14,996 bases of DNA from CANKHA01 sp040877285. GTDB taxonomy: Bacteria; Pseudomonadota; Alphaproteobacteria; Rhizobiales; Xanthobacteraceae. Made by a program: the position numbers and the translations under genes. The stretch's first letter is position 1; each line of letters starts with the position of its first letter. The notes beneath the pieces are model-generated. The model was not told the DNA's origin. It did no database searches and saw only the letters and a program-made list of their open reading frames with translations. This document shows positions 1 through 7,332 of this stretch, piece by piece. The stretch lies in contig JBBDNZ010000159.1 of the NCBI GenBank assembly GCA_040877285.1, positions 1 to 14,996 on the forward strand, written 5' to 3'.

Positions 1-259
1 CGATGGTGATGCCCTGCTCGCGCTCGGCTTCCAGCCCATCCACCAAAAGCGCCAAATCCATGTCGTCGCCGGTGGTGCCGTGCTTCACCGAATCCCTGGC
101 CAGCGCGGAAAGCTGATCCTCGAAAATCTGCTTGGAATCGTGCAGCAGACGGCCGATCAGCGTGGACTTTCCGTCGTCCACCGAGCCGCAGGTGATGAAG
201 CGCAGGAGATCACCGGCGGGTGCAGTCTGCTCCCCGCGCGCCGCGACCATCGTGTCCAT
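1..259 (-). CDS. cysN: Sulfate adenylyltransferase subunit 1 (CysN or CysNC), N-terminal part only
   Basis: GTPase subunit of ATP sulfurylase, which drives adenylyl-sulfate (APS) formation by CysD in the cytoplasm. About 86 residues are visible. After a short leader (MDTMVAARGEQTAPAGDL) comes RFITCGSVDDGKSTLIGRLL, containing the P-loop GSVDDGKS typical of CysN. The window ends at EREQGITI, the start of the switch I region. The ATG at 257-259 overlaps the TAA stop of cysD by one base (TAATG), so the two are translationally coupled. The left edge of the window cuts the gene, so it cannot be seen whether it is CysN alone or a CysNC fusion with APS kinase. Identification is confident; the truncation is an artefact of the window. 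Confidence 0.95.
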   Translation of the reverse strand, partial: MDTMVAARGEQTAPAGDLLRFITCGSVDDGKSTLIGRLLHDSKQIFEDQLSALARDSVKHGTTGDDMDLALLVDGLEAEREQGITI

Positions 260-1206
260 TAGAAATAGCCCTCGCGCTTTTTCTTTTCCATCGAGGCGGC
301 CTCATCTGTGTCGATCAGACGGCCCTGGCGTTCGGAAACCAGCGCCGTTTGCATTTCGGCGACGATATCTTCGAGCGTTTCGGCGTCGGACTCGATGGCG
401 CCGGTGAGCGGATAGCAGCCGAGCGTGCGAAAGCGCACGCGGCGCATCTGCGGCTTCTCCCCCGGTTCCAGTTGCATCCGCTCGTCGTCCACCAGAATCC
501 AGGTGCCGGAGCGCTGCACAACCGGCCGCTCTTTGGCAAAATAGAGCGGCACCACCGGGATGTTCTCCAGCATCACATAACTCCAGACGTCGAGTTCGGT
601 CCAATTGGATAGCGGAAAGACGCGGATGGATTCGCCCGGCCGGATGCGGGTGTTGAACAGGTTCCACAATTCGGGACGCTGATTGCGCGGGTCCCAGGCG
701 TGTGTCCTGGAGCGGAAGGAGAAGATGCGCTCCTTTGCCCGGCTCTTTTCCTCGTCACGCCGCGCGCCGCCGAACGCGGCATCGAATTGATATTTGTCCA
801 GTGCCTGCTTGAGCGCTTCCGTCTTCATCACATGGGTATGCAGCGCGGAGCCCGAAGCAAAGGGGTTGATACCGCGGTCGATGCCGCTCTGATTGACGTA
901 GACCAGAAGATCGAGATTGAGCCGCCTCGCGGTCTCGTCGCGGAAAGTGATCATCTCGCGGAACTTCCACGTCGTATCCACGTGCAGCAGCGGAAACGGC
1001 AGCGGCGAGGGATGAAAGGCCTTGATGGCCAGGTGCAGCATGACGCTGGAATCCTTGCCAATCGAATAGAGCATGACCGGATTGCGGAATTCCGCCGCCA
1101 CCTCGCGCATGATCTCGATGGACTCCGCCTCAAGACGCTTGAGGTGAGCGGGAAGACGCTGCTTTGATTTGGACGCGGTGTTGGCGACAGTGGTCATGTA
1201 GTTCAT
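259..1206 (-). CDS. cysD: Sulfate adenylyltransferase subunit 2 (CysD)
   Basis: Catalytic subunit of ATP sulfurylase: ATP plus sulfate gives adenylyl-sulfate and pyrophosphate, with CysN supplying GTP hydrolysis. The protein has 315 residues, close to the usual length of about 300. The PP-loop (SIGKDSS, residues 48-54) binds ATP. Further family blocks are LLHVDTTWKFREM, FGGARRDEEKSRAKERIFSFR and NWTELDVWSYV, and the protein ends KKKREGYF, typical of CysD. It begins MNYM, so ATG at 1206 and ATG at 1197 are both possible; neither has a clear Shine-Dalgarno sequence. It lies 37 bases downstream of cysQ and overlaps cysN by one base, forming a sulfate-activation operon. Confidence 0.97.
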   Translation of the reverse strand: MNYMTTVANTASKSKQRLPAHLKRLEAESIEIMREVAAEFRNPVMLYSIGKDSSVMLHLAIKAFHPSPLPFPLLHVDTTWKFREMITFRDETARRLNLDLLVYVNQSGIDRGINPFASGSALHTHVMKTEALKQALDKYQFDAAFGGARRDEEKSRAKERIFSFRSRTHAWDPRNQRPELWNLFNTRIRPGESIRVFPLSNWTELDVWSYVMLENIPVVPLYFAKERPVVQRSGTWILVDDERMQLEPGEKPQMRRVRFRTLGCYPLTGAIESDAETLEDIVAEMQTALVSERQGRLIDTDEAASMEKKKREGYF

Positions 1207-1243
1207 GCGATTTATTTATGCGCTTTTCGGCGCTGCGCCAGTT

Positions 1244-2080
1244 TCACGGCAGGGGCCGGCGGCCCCAGGCCACAAAGCCGTCATTGCGGAATCCGGCGTC
1301 CGCTTTTCCATAGCGAAGAGGTGATCCATCCCTTCCGATCACGCATCCGCCCGCCGCCGTCAATACTGCCTGTCCCGCCGCAGTATCCCATTCCATGGTC
1401 GGTGCCAGGCGGGGATAAATGTCACCGTCGCCTTGGGCGATCAGGCAAAATTTAAGCGACGAGCCCGCCGGCTTCCACGTGGCCACCCGCAGCCGCTGTA
1501 ACAGCGCCTCGGATTCCGCATCAAGATGCGACCGGCTGGCCATCGCACGCAAGCCTTCTACGGGATAGGGCTGCGTTGCAAGCCTTTGCATCATGGTTAA
1601 TTTCGGCGGCGTATCGCCGGGGCGGAGCTGCGCGCGATAGGCTCCATCGCCCGCTAGATAGAGTTGGTTCAGGGCCGGCGCATAGACGCAACCGACGATC
1701 GGCTTGCCGTTTTCGACAAGCGCAATGTTAACGGTGAATTCGCCGTTGCGGCTGATGAACTCGCGGGTGCCGTCGAGCGGATCGACCAGCACGAAGCGAT
1801 TAGGCGCGGGGCCCGCGATGCCTTTGAACGATTCCTCGGCTATAACCGTTACATCCGGCAGCACTTCCGCCAGCCGTGCGCGGATCACGCTTTCGGCGGC
1901 GGTGTCGGCTTCGGTTACCGGCGAGCCATCTGCCTTGGCGTCGACACGCGATGGCGAGGCATAGATCGACATGATGACCCGGCCCGCTTCCGAAGCAATC
2001 TGGCTGAACCGAGATGCGAGATCATTCCTGGAATTTGCATCCAACGGAACGAACTGCGCGTGGGCTTGTTGGGAATTCAT
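1244..2080 (-). CDS. cysQ: 3'(2'),5'-bisphosphate nucleotidase CysQ
   Basis: Hydrolyses 3'-phosphoadenosine 5'-phosphate (PAP), the by-product of PAPS use, to AMP. Belongs to the inositol-monophosphatase superfamily of Mg-dependent, Li-sensitive phosphatases. The 278-residue protein shows the superfamily metal site: TEAD (residues 56-59), EE (82-83), DPLDGT (100-105) and the C-terminal WDTAAG (from 231). It lies directly upstream of cysD, fitting PAP removal during sulfate assimilation. Its start is only 16 bases past the CCA end of tRNA-Arg, so its ribosome-binding region lies in the short trailer; only weak AGGA and GAG matches are visible there. It may share a transcript with the tRNA. The N-terminal 20 or so residues are not conserved-looking, but no better start is evident. 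Confidence 0.94.
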   Translation of the reverse strand: MNSQQAHAQFVPLDANSRNDLASRFSQIASEAGRVIMSIYASPSRVDAKADGSPVTEADTAAESVIRARLAEVLPDVTVIAEESFKGIAGPAPNRFVLVDPLDGTREFISRNGEFTVNIALVENGKPIVGCVYAPALNQLYLAGDGAYRAQLRPGDTPPKLTMMQRLATQPYPVEGLRAMASRSHLDAESEALLQRLRVATWKPAGSSLKFCLIAQGDGDIYPRLAPTMEWDTAAGQAVLTAAGGCVIGRDGSPLRYGKADAGFRNDGFVAWGRRPLP

Positions 2081-2096
2081 CGGGCAATCTCTATCC

Positions 2097-2173
2097 TGGC
2101 GGTCCCGGGGGGACTCGAACCTCCGACCTTCGGTTTAGGAAACCGCTGCTCTATCCGGCTGAGCTACGGGACC
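2097..2173 (-). tRNA. tRNA-Arg, anticodon CCT
   Basis: A 77-base cloverleaf is read on the minus strand from 2173. The acceptor stem GGTCCCG pairs with CGGGACC over seven base pairs, followed by discriminator G and an encoded CCA at 2097-2099. The D arm is GCTC/GAGC. The anticodon loop is TTCCTAA, giving anticodon CCT, which reads AGG codons. The T loop is TTCGAGT. Two stem positions do not pair: G27 opposite A43 at the outer end of the anticodon stem, and A51 opposite C63 in the T stem (GGAGG with CCCCC). The rest of the fold is standard, so it is probably functional. It lies 16 bases ahead of cysQ on the same strand. Confidence 0.95.
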
Positions 2174-2247
2174 ATGCGGGCGCCATGTAGCATAGGATAT
2201 CCACTGATGCACCCGTCGGGGGACGAAGTAATACAGGTATATCCGCC

Positions 2248-3030
2248 ATGAAGACGGCACGGATAGCCGGCCTGTTCGGCGCGCTCGTAGCCTTCATGCA
2301 CATCGCGCTGGCACAGGACGGCGCAGCGCCGGCCTGCGGCGCCCAGACAATCGGTATCTTCGTCGCCGGCGCGGCCATCGACGGGCGCAGCTTCCGGCTG
2401 AAGGACGGACGTGATGTGCGACTCGCCGGCATCGAGGTGCCGCCCGGCGATGCGGCAAGGCAGGCGCTCGAAAAGCGCCTCGCCGGGAGTCTTGTCCTGC
2501 TCAAGCGCATGGAACCCGGTAGCGACCGCTACGGCCGCATCCTCGCCCATGTCTTTGCATTACGAGACGGCGCGGAAGCCTTAATTGCGCAGGAGATGGT
2601 CTCCGAGGGCCATGCCCGCGCCGGGGCGCACATCGGAGAGCCGGCCTGCGCAACGGCGCTGCTCGCGGCGGAGGGCTCGGCGCGCAAGGCCAAACTCGGG
2701 CTTTGGGCCGACCCGTCCTATGCGATAAAATCGGCCAACGACGCGGCAGCCCTGCTGGCTGCGCGAGGCAGATTTACCGTTGCCGAAGGACCGGTATTGT
2801 CTGTCCGGGAGAGCGCAGGCACAATATATATTAATTTTGGACGGGTTTGGTCGCGTAATCTCACAGTCTCGATCTTGAAGCGTAATGAACGCCTGTTTGC
2901 GGCGGCGGGCATCGACCCGAAAAAACTGGAAGGCCGCCGGCTGCGGGTGCGCGGCTGGGTCGAGGAGCGCGGCGGACCGCGTATCGAAGCCGATTGGCCG
3001 GAGCAAATCGAAATCGCCGATCGGGAGTGA
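2248..3030 (+). CDS. Exported SNase-like (thermonuclease family) protein with extra C-terminal domain
   Basis: 260 residues with a signal peptide (residues 1-22, ending HIALA before QDG), so probably periplasmic. Residues about 34-150 resemble staphylococcal nuclease: RLAGIEVP (58-65) corresponds to the Arg35 strand and DRYGR (93-97) to the Arg87 motif, followed by LIAQEMVSEGHARA and KAKLGLWAD, both typical of the family. The position of catalytic Glu43 (VDTPE in the prototype) appears to be Pro66 here, so nuclease activity is doubtful. Residues about 165-260 form a second beta-rich region (FTVAEGPVLSV, YINFGRVWSRNLTVSI, LRVRGWVEERGGPRIEADWPEQIE) that looks OB-like and could bind nucleic acid or another partner; this is inference. 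The gene for an M48 protease follows 24 bases later on the same strand, so co-transcription is likely. Confidence 0.85.
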   Translation: MKTARIAGLFGALVAFMHIALAQDGAAPACGAQTIGIFVAGAAIDGRSFRLKDGRDVRLAGIEVPPGDAARQALEKRLAGSLVLLKRMEPGSDRYGRILAHVFALRDGAEALIAQEMVSEGHARAGAHIGEPACATALLAAEGSARKAKLGLWADPSYAIKSANDAAALLAARGRFTVAEGPVLSVRESAGTIYINFGRVWSRNLTVSILKRNERLFAAAGIDPKKLEGRRLRVRGWVEERGGPRIEADWPEQIEIADRE

Positions 3031-3054
3031 CCGTCTGCGGACAATGATGTCGAT

Positions 3055-4533
3055 ATGGTGATGAAACTGGAAGCGGCAAAATTTCATGGACTGGGCTGGC
3101 GTAGGTTGACGCCGCTGTTGCTGCTTGCCGTTTTTCTCGCGGCCTGCACCAGCCTGGGGCAGCTGTCGCCGCAAGTTCTATCGGACGAAAGCTCCAAACA
3201 ATCGGAGGCTACGCCGGAGGCGCAGCGCGAACATGCGCGCATTCTTGCGACCTACGGCGGCGAATACGACAATCCGCGCCTGCAAGGGCTGGTTGAACAC
3301 ACGGTCGAGCGGCTGGTCGCAGCATCGGAACGGCCGGACTTGCATTATCGCGTCACCATCCTCAATTCTCCGTCGGTCAATGCCTTTGCCTTGCCGACCG
3401 GGCAACTTTACGTGACGCGCGGACTGGCGGCGCTCGCCAACGACACTGCGGAACTCGCTTCCGTGCTGTCTCATGAGATGTCGCATGTGATCGCCCGCCA
3501 CGCGGCAATCCGCGAGAACCAGGCGCGGCAGGTGGCGCTGATCAACGATGTGGTCAATCAGGTGCTGAGCGATCCGGAGACGGGCGCGCTGGCGCTGGCC
3601 AAATCGAAGATCGCGTTGGCGAGCTTCTCCCGTGCGCAGGAATTCGAAGCCGACGGCATCGGCGTCGGCATTTCGGCGCGCGCCGGATACGATCCCTATG
3701 GTACGGTGCGCTTCCTCAATTCCATGGGCCGAAATGCGGAATTGAAGTCGACGGCAAGTTCCGGCGCTAATCCCTATGCGTTTGACTTCCTATCCTCACA
3801 TCCGGCCACACCGGACCGCGTTACGAACGCGGTGAACCGCGCACGCCAATTTAGCGCGCCTGACACTGGAGAGCGGGCCAGATCCGATTTTCTCGCCAGC
3901 ATCGATGGACTGGTTTACGGCGAAGACCCCAACGAAGGATTCGTGCGCGGCCGGCGTTATCTGCATCCGAAGCTCGGTTTCACCTTCACCGCGCCAGAGA
4001 GCTTTACGCTTCACAACACCGCCCAGGCGGTGCTTGGCACCAAGGAGAACGGCGAACAGGCGATGCGGCTCGACGTGGTACGGGTTCCGGCGGAGCAGAC
4101 ACTGGGCGACTACTTGACTTCAGGCTGGATCGAGAACGTCGACAAGAGCTCGGTTGAGAATATAACCATCAACGGCTTGACCGGGGCCGCCGCCACCGCC
4201 AAGGGCGACGAATGGAGCTTTCGGCTTTACGCAGTGCGCTTTGGCAGCGAAGTTTATCGTTTTGTCTTCGCCAGCAAACAGGCAACCGCTCAGAGCGACC
4301 GCGCCTTCCACAATTCCATTAATAGCTTCCGCCGCATGACCCTGACCGAGATCAAGGACGCGAGGCCGTTGCGCATCAAGGTGGTCACGGTGACACCGAG
4401 CGACACGGTCAAGCGTCTGGCGGCCCGGATGGCGATAAGCGACCGGCCGCTGGAGCGCTTCCTAGTGCTCAACGGGCTCGTGCCGGGTCAGAAATTGAAA
4501 CCCGGCGATCAGGTCAAGATCGTGGTGGAGTGA
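3055..4533 (+). CDS. M48 family zinc metalloprotease, predicted lipoprotein
   Basis: 492 residues. The N-terminus has a basic, then hydrophobic segment and a lipobox LAAC with Cys31, so it is probably a lipoprotein on the periplasmic side. The M48 zinc site is HEMSH (residues 140-144) with a downstream EFEAD motif (196-200) providing the third ligand. This resembles periplasmic BepA-type proteases, which handle misassembled outer-membrane proteins. The C-terminal half (about 295-435) is an uncharacterised region with a membrane-free, beta-rich look. The last 55 residues (KVVTVTPSDTVKRLAARM, VLNGLVPGQKLKPGDQVKIVV) resemble a LysM module and may bind peptidoglycan. There are two candidate starts, ATG 3055 and ATG 3061; the difference is two residues. 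Identification of the peptidase is firm; the substrate is unknown. Confidence 0.92.
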   Translation: MVMKLEAAKFHGLGWRRLTPLLLLAVFLAACTSLGQLSPQVLSDESSKQSEATPEAQREHARILATYGGEYDNPRLQGLVEHTVERLVAASERPDLHYRVTILNSPSVNAFALPTGQLYVTRGLAALANDTAELASVLSHEMSHVIARHAAIRENQARQVALINDVVNQVLSDPETGALALAKSKIALASFSRAQEFEADGIGVGISARAGYDPYGTVRFLNSMGRNAELKSTASSGANPYAFDFLSSHPATPDRVTNAVNRARQFSAPDTGERARSDFLASIDGLVYGEDPNEGFVRGRRYLHPKLGFTFTAPESFTLHNTAQAVLGTKENGEQAMRLDVVRVPAEQTLGDYLTSGWIENVDKSSVENITINGLTGAAATAKGDEWSFRLYAVRFGSEVYRFVFASKQATAQSDRAFHNSINSFRRMTLTEIKDARPLRIKVVTVTPSDTVKRLAARMAISDRPLERFLVLNGLVPGQKLKPGDQVKIVVE

Positions 4534-4619
4534 CGGCGTCCCGCCGCTCATCCTTGCAAGACGTGAGTTGGACCGACTCTCAGGACTTCCTCAAGAAATC
4601 CGGACCGGCCGGGCGCGCC
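4534..4619. other. Convergent intergenic gap
   Basis: 86 bases between the ends of the M48 protease gene (plus) and the ABC permease gene (minus). I see GC-rich short repeats (CCGGACCGGCCGG) but no hairpin with a T-run convincing enough to call a terminator. Confidence 0.5.
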
Positions 4620-5381
4620 TTAGTTCTTGAGCCGATAGCCGGTCTTGAAAATCCACCACACGATCGCCAGACACAAAAATAGAAAGAACAGCGTCATTGC
4701 CAGACTGATGCCCAAACTCACGTCGGCGGTCTCGAAGAAGCTCCAACGGAAACCGCTGATCAAATAAACAATGGGATTGAACAAAGTGACCGTTTGCCAC
4801 ACCGGCGGCAAGACGCTGATGGAGTAAAAGCTGCCGCCGAGAAAGGCCAACGGCGTGATGACCAATAGCGGAACCACTTGCAGCTTTTCGAAGCCGTCGG
4901 CCCAGATGCCGATGATGAATCCGAGCAGGCTGAAGGTCACCGCGGTGAGCACGAGGAATATGAGCATCCAGACGGGATGCGCGATGCGCAGCGGCACGAA
5001 CAGGCCGGCCGTGGCAAGAATGATGAGCCCCAAAATGATCGATTTCGTGGCCGCCGCGCCGACATAGCCAAGCACAATCTCAAAAAAGGAAACCGGCGCT
5101 GAAAGTATTTCATAGATCGTCCCCGTGAAGCGGGGGAAATAAATGCCGAAGGATGCATTCATCACGCTCTGCGTCAGCAGCATCAGCATGATCAGCCCCG
5201 GCACGATGAACGCGCCATAGGCAACGCCGTCGATGCTGGTGATGCGCGAGCCGATCGCGGCGCCGAACACCACGAAATAAAGCGACGTCGAGAGCACCGG
5301 CGAGACGATGCTTTGCAGCAGCGTGCGGCCGGTGCGCGACATCTCGAAAGTGTAAATCGCGCGGACTGCCTGAAAATTCAT
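4620..5381 (-). CDS. ABC-2 type exporter, permease subunit
   Basis: 253-residue integral membrane protein of the ABC-2 family, with about six hydrophobic segments (for example FVIFGAAIGSRI-like, GLIMLMLLTQSVM, IILGLIILATAGLFV, IFLVLTAVTFSLLGFIIGIWA, LFFLFLCLAIVWWIF). The stretch NPIVYLISGFRWSFF near the C-terminus is typical of the YadH/NodJ-like branch. Its ATG overlaps the TGA of the upstream ATPase gene (ATGA at 5378-5381), a classic coupled pair. It would export an unidentified substrate across the inner membrane. The substrate cannot be told from sequence. Confidence 0.93.
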   Translation of the reverse strand: MNFQAVRAIYTFEMSRTGRTLLQSIVSPVLSTSLYFVVFGAAIGSRITSIDGVAYGAFIVPGLIMLMLLTQSVMNASFGIYFPRFTGTIYEILSAPVSFFEIVLGYVGAAATKSIILGLIILATAGLFVPLRIAHPVWMLIFLVLTAVTFSLLGFIIGIWADGFEKLQVVPLLVITPLAFLGGSFYSISVLPPVWQTVTLFNPIVYLISGFRWSFFETADVSLGISLAMTLFFLFLCLAIVWWIFKTGYRLKN

Positions 5382-6310
5382 GTTCCCTGCCTCACCAGGC
5401 CGACGAAGATGTCCTCCAGCGAGCTTTGCGTGGTGTGGAGGTCCTTAAAACCGATGCCCGCGCGCTTGAGATCCTCGAGCAAGGCGGTGATGCCGGTGCG
5501 CTCGCCCTGGGTGTCATAGCTGTAGATCAGTTCGTTCCCGCCGGCTGCAAGGGCGAGCCGGTGCGCCGCAAGCTGCTGGGGGACGGCATCGAGCTTCTGA
5601 TGCAAGTGAATCGTCAATTGTTTCCTGCCGAGCTTGCGCATGAGCTCGGCTTTTTCCTCGACCAGAATGATTTCGCCTTTATTGATGACGCCGATCCGGT
5701 CGGCCATTTCCTCGGCCTCGTCGATGTAGTGCGTGGTCAGGATGATGGTCACGCCGGAAGCGCGCAGGGAGCGGACGACCTGCCACATGTCCTGACGCAG
5801 CTCGACATCGACACCGGCGGTCGGCTCGTCGAGAAAGAGGATTTGCGGCTCGTGCGACAGTGCCTTGGCGATCAGCACCCGGCGCTTCATGCCGCCGGAC
5901 AGCGTCATGATCTTGCTGTCCTTCTTGTCCCATAGGGACAGATCCTTGAGCACCTTGGCGATGAACTCCGGATTGGCAGATCTGCCCCACAGCCCGCGGC
6001 TGAAGGACACGGTGGCCCAGACCGTCTCGAAGGCGTCGGTGGTCAGTTCCTGCGGCACCAGGCCGATCAGCGCGCGGGCGGCGCGATATTCCGTGATGTT
6101 GTCATGCCCGTCCACCAGGATGCGTCCCGAGGTCGGGTTTACGATCCCGCAGATAATGCCGATGAGCGTGGTCTTGCCGGCGCCGTTGGGGCCCAGCAGG
6201 GCGAAAATCTCCCCGCGCCGGATCTCCAGGTTGACGTTCTTGAGCGCCTGGAAGCCCGAGACATAGGTCTTGGACAGCTTCGTCACGGCGATGGCGGGAT
6301 GCATGGGCAT
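5378..6310 (-). CDS. ABC-2 type exporter, ATP-binding subunit
   Basis: 310 residues if started at ATG 6310 (MPMHPAIAV); ATG 6304 is an equally possible start. Walker A is GPNGAGKT (residues 40-47), Q-loop VPQE (85-88), signature LSGGM (137-141), Walker B ILFLDEP with Asp161 and Glu162, and the switch histidine lies in TTHYIDEAEEM. The C-terminal 70 residues carry the usual ABC-2 accessory region (ERTGITALLEDLKRAGIGFKDLHTTQSSLEDIFVGLV). The reading frame stays open further upstream into the carD tail, but those residues are Arg/Ser-rich, unlike any ABC protein, and a terminator lies between, so I reject that extension. It overlaps the permease gene by four bases. Confidence 0.94.
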   Translation of the reverse strand: MPMHPAIAVTKLSKTYVSGFQALKNVNLEIRRGEIFALLGPNGAGKTTLIGIICGIVNPTSGRILVDGHDNITEYRAARALIGLVPQELTTDAFETVWATVSFSRGLWGRSANPEFIAKVLKDLSLWDKKDSKIMTLSGGMKRRVLIAKALSHEPQILFLDEPTAGVDVELRQDMWQVVRSLRASGVTIILTTHYIDEAEEMADRIGVINKGEIILVEEKAELMRKLGRKQLTIHLHQKLDAVPQQLAAHRLALAAGGNELIYSYDTQGERTGITALLEDLKRAGIGFKDLHTTQSSLEDIFVGLVRQGT

Positions 6311-6357
6311 GCGGGCGATAGAGGACAGACCGCTTGGTCGGGTGGACGGCTGGCATG

Positions 6358-6387
6358 AAAAAGCCCGGCACTGAGGCCGGGCTTTTT
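6358..6387 (-). terminator. Rho-independent terminator after carD
   Basis: Perfect 11-bp stem AAAAAGCCCGG (6358-6368) with CCGGGCTTTTT (6377-6387), extended by a C-G pair, and a six-base loop. It is 27 bases past the carD stop. With an A-run on one side and a T-run on the other it would terminate in both directions, isolating carD from the ABC genes downstream. Confidence 0.93.
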
Positions 6388-6413
6388 GAATCTTGCGTTG
6401 ATGTCGGCCGGCG

Positions 6414-6983
6414 TCAAGCCGCTTCTTCTTCGACGCCTGCGCCCTCTTCGGCCGGCTTCGGCCCGCGACGCGGGCCCTTGGCAAGCGCGGCCTCGATCTC
6501 CTTGACGGCTTCCGTCTCCGTGACGCGCTGGACCGCCGAGATCTCGCGCGACAGCCGGTCGAGCGCGGCCTCGTAAAGCTGCCGTTCGCTGTAGGACTGC
6601 TCCGGCTGCGATTCCGAGCGGTAGAGGTCACGAACAACCTCGGCAATAGCGACGATGTCGCCCGAGTTGATCTTGGCTTCGTATTCCTGGGCACGGCGCG
6701 ACCACATGGTGCGCTTGATACGCGCGCGGCCTTTCAGAGTCTCGAGCGCGCGCTTGACCAGCGGCGGCTCGGCCAGCTTGCGCATGCCGACCGACACGAT
6801 CTTGGCGGTCGGAACCCGCAGCATCATCTTGTCCTTGATGAAGTTGATGACGAACAGTTCCAGCTTGGCGCCGGCGACCTCCTGCTCCTCGATGGCGACG
6901 ATCTGGCCCACCCCGTGGGCCGGATAGACGACGAATTCGTTGGTCTTGAAGCCTTGCCGTTGTGTAGTTTTCTTGCTGGTCAT
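6414..6983 (-). CDS. carD: CarD-family transcriptional regulator
   Basis: RNA polymerase-binding regulator that acts on open promoter complexes. From ATG 6983 the protein has 189 residues. The N-terminal RNA-polymerase-interacting domain begins FKTNEFVVYPAHGVGQIVAIEEQE, followed by the helical DNA-binding C-terminal domain (RARIKRTMWSRRAQEYEAKINSGDIVAIAEVVRDLYRSESQPEQSYSERQLYEAALDRLSREI), a block strongly conserved in alphaproteobacteria. It ends in an acidic tail (EEGAGVEEEAA). I chose ATG 6983 because a good AAGGAG lies 11 bases upstream and family members normally begin a few residues before QGFKTNE. The frame is open 71 codons further upstream to a GTG at 7196, giving a Lys/Arg-rich extension, treated separately. 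Last gene of the helicase, S4, ferredoxin, carD run. Confidence 0.95.
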   Translation of the reverse strand: MTSKKTTQRQGFKTNEFVVYPAHGVGQIVAIEEQEVAGAKLELFVINFIKDKMMLRVPTAKIVSVGMRKLAEPPLVKRALETLKGRARIKRTMWSRRAQEYEAKINSGDIVAIAEVVRDLYRSESQPEQSYSERQLYEAALDRLSREISAVQRVTETEAVKEIEAALAKGPRRGPKPAEEGAGVEEEAA

Positions 6984-7196
6984 CCCAGAAATTGCTCCTT
7001 CACCGGCAGGCTTGTGGGCCGCCGACTTGGCCACGGGAGCCTCACGGCGGGCGGTGCCGCGCAAGGCATGCGATGTCCTCCGGCTGCCACCGGTAGACTT
7101 CTTGTTGTTTCGCGGGACGGCCCGCGTGGAGACCTTTTTTCTCCGGCCGGCTCCGGCGGAAGAATTCTTGGAACTATGACGCGATTTTCCTGCCAC
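6984..7196 (-). other. Possible basic N-terminal extension of CarD (open frame, GTG start)
   Basis: In-frame open stretch of 71 codons ahead of the likely carD start. It encodes a Lys/Arg/Ser-rich, histone-tail-like sequence (segments such as KSRHSSKNSSAGAGRRKK and SRRTSHALRGTARR). It starts at GTG 7196 with no clear Shine-Dalgarno sequence. The putative promoter lies about 100 bases upstream of this GTG, so the stretch is probably transcribed. It may be translated as a longer CarD form or may be only 5' leader. Confidence 0.35.
6995..7000 (-). promoter_or_regulatory. Ribosome-binding site deciding the carD start
   Basis: AAGGAG on the minus strand, 11 bases ahead of ATG 6983. Its presence supports the short CarD form over the GTG 7196 form. 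Confidence 0.7.
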
Positions 7197-7246
7197 TGCT
7201 TTCGCGTGGGTTACACGCCCTCATGAAGAAGCCTCGGGAACGACCG

Positions 7247-7274
7247 AAAAAATAGGCTCCCTCGACGGGGGAGC
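7247..7274 (-). terminator. Terminator-like hairpin in the carD leader
   Basis: On the minus strand GCTCCC (7274-7269) pairs with GGGAGC (7261-7256) around a seven-base loop, followed by C, TA and six T residues (7252-7247). It lies downstream of the candidate carD promoter, so it is either a leader attenuator or the terminator of the upstream ferredoxin gene. Confidence 0.65.
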
Positions 7275-7304
7275 TTTCGGCCGCGGTATTCTTTAATATC
7301 GTAC

Positions 7305-7332
7305 AATATAGCACATTTTCTCCAAAAATCAA
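7305..7332 (-). promoter_or_regulatory. Candidate sigma-70 promoter upstream of carD
   Basis: Minus-strand -35 TTGATT (7332-7327), 16-base spacer, and extended -10 TGC-TATATT (7310-7305), in an AT-rich island within otherwise GC-rich DNA. Transcription would start near 7298, about 100 bases ahead of GTG 7196 and about 315 ahead of ATG 6983. Confidence 0.6.

Noticed and set aside
1664..2251. 195-codon plus-strand open frame opposite cysQ and the tRNA
   Set aside because: It is antisense to a well-supported gene and runs through the tRNA; composition is that of a GC-rich shadow frame.
6311..6694. Upstream continuation of the ABC ATPase frame, giving a 438-residue protein
   Set aside because: It overlaps the carD 3' end in another frame, crosses a strong terminator, and encodes Arg/Ser-rich sequence unlike ABC proteins; MPMHPAIAV is the natural start.
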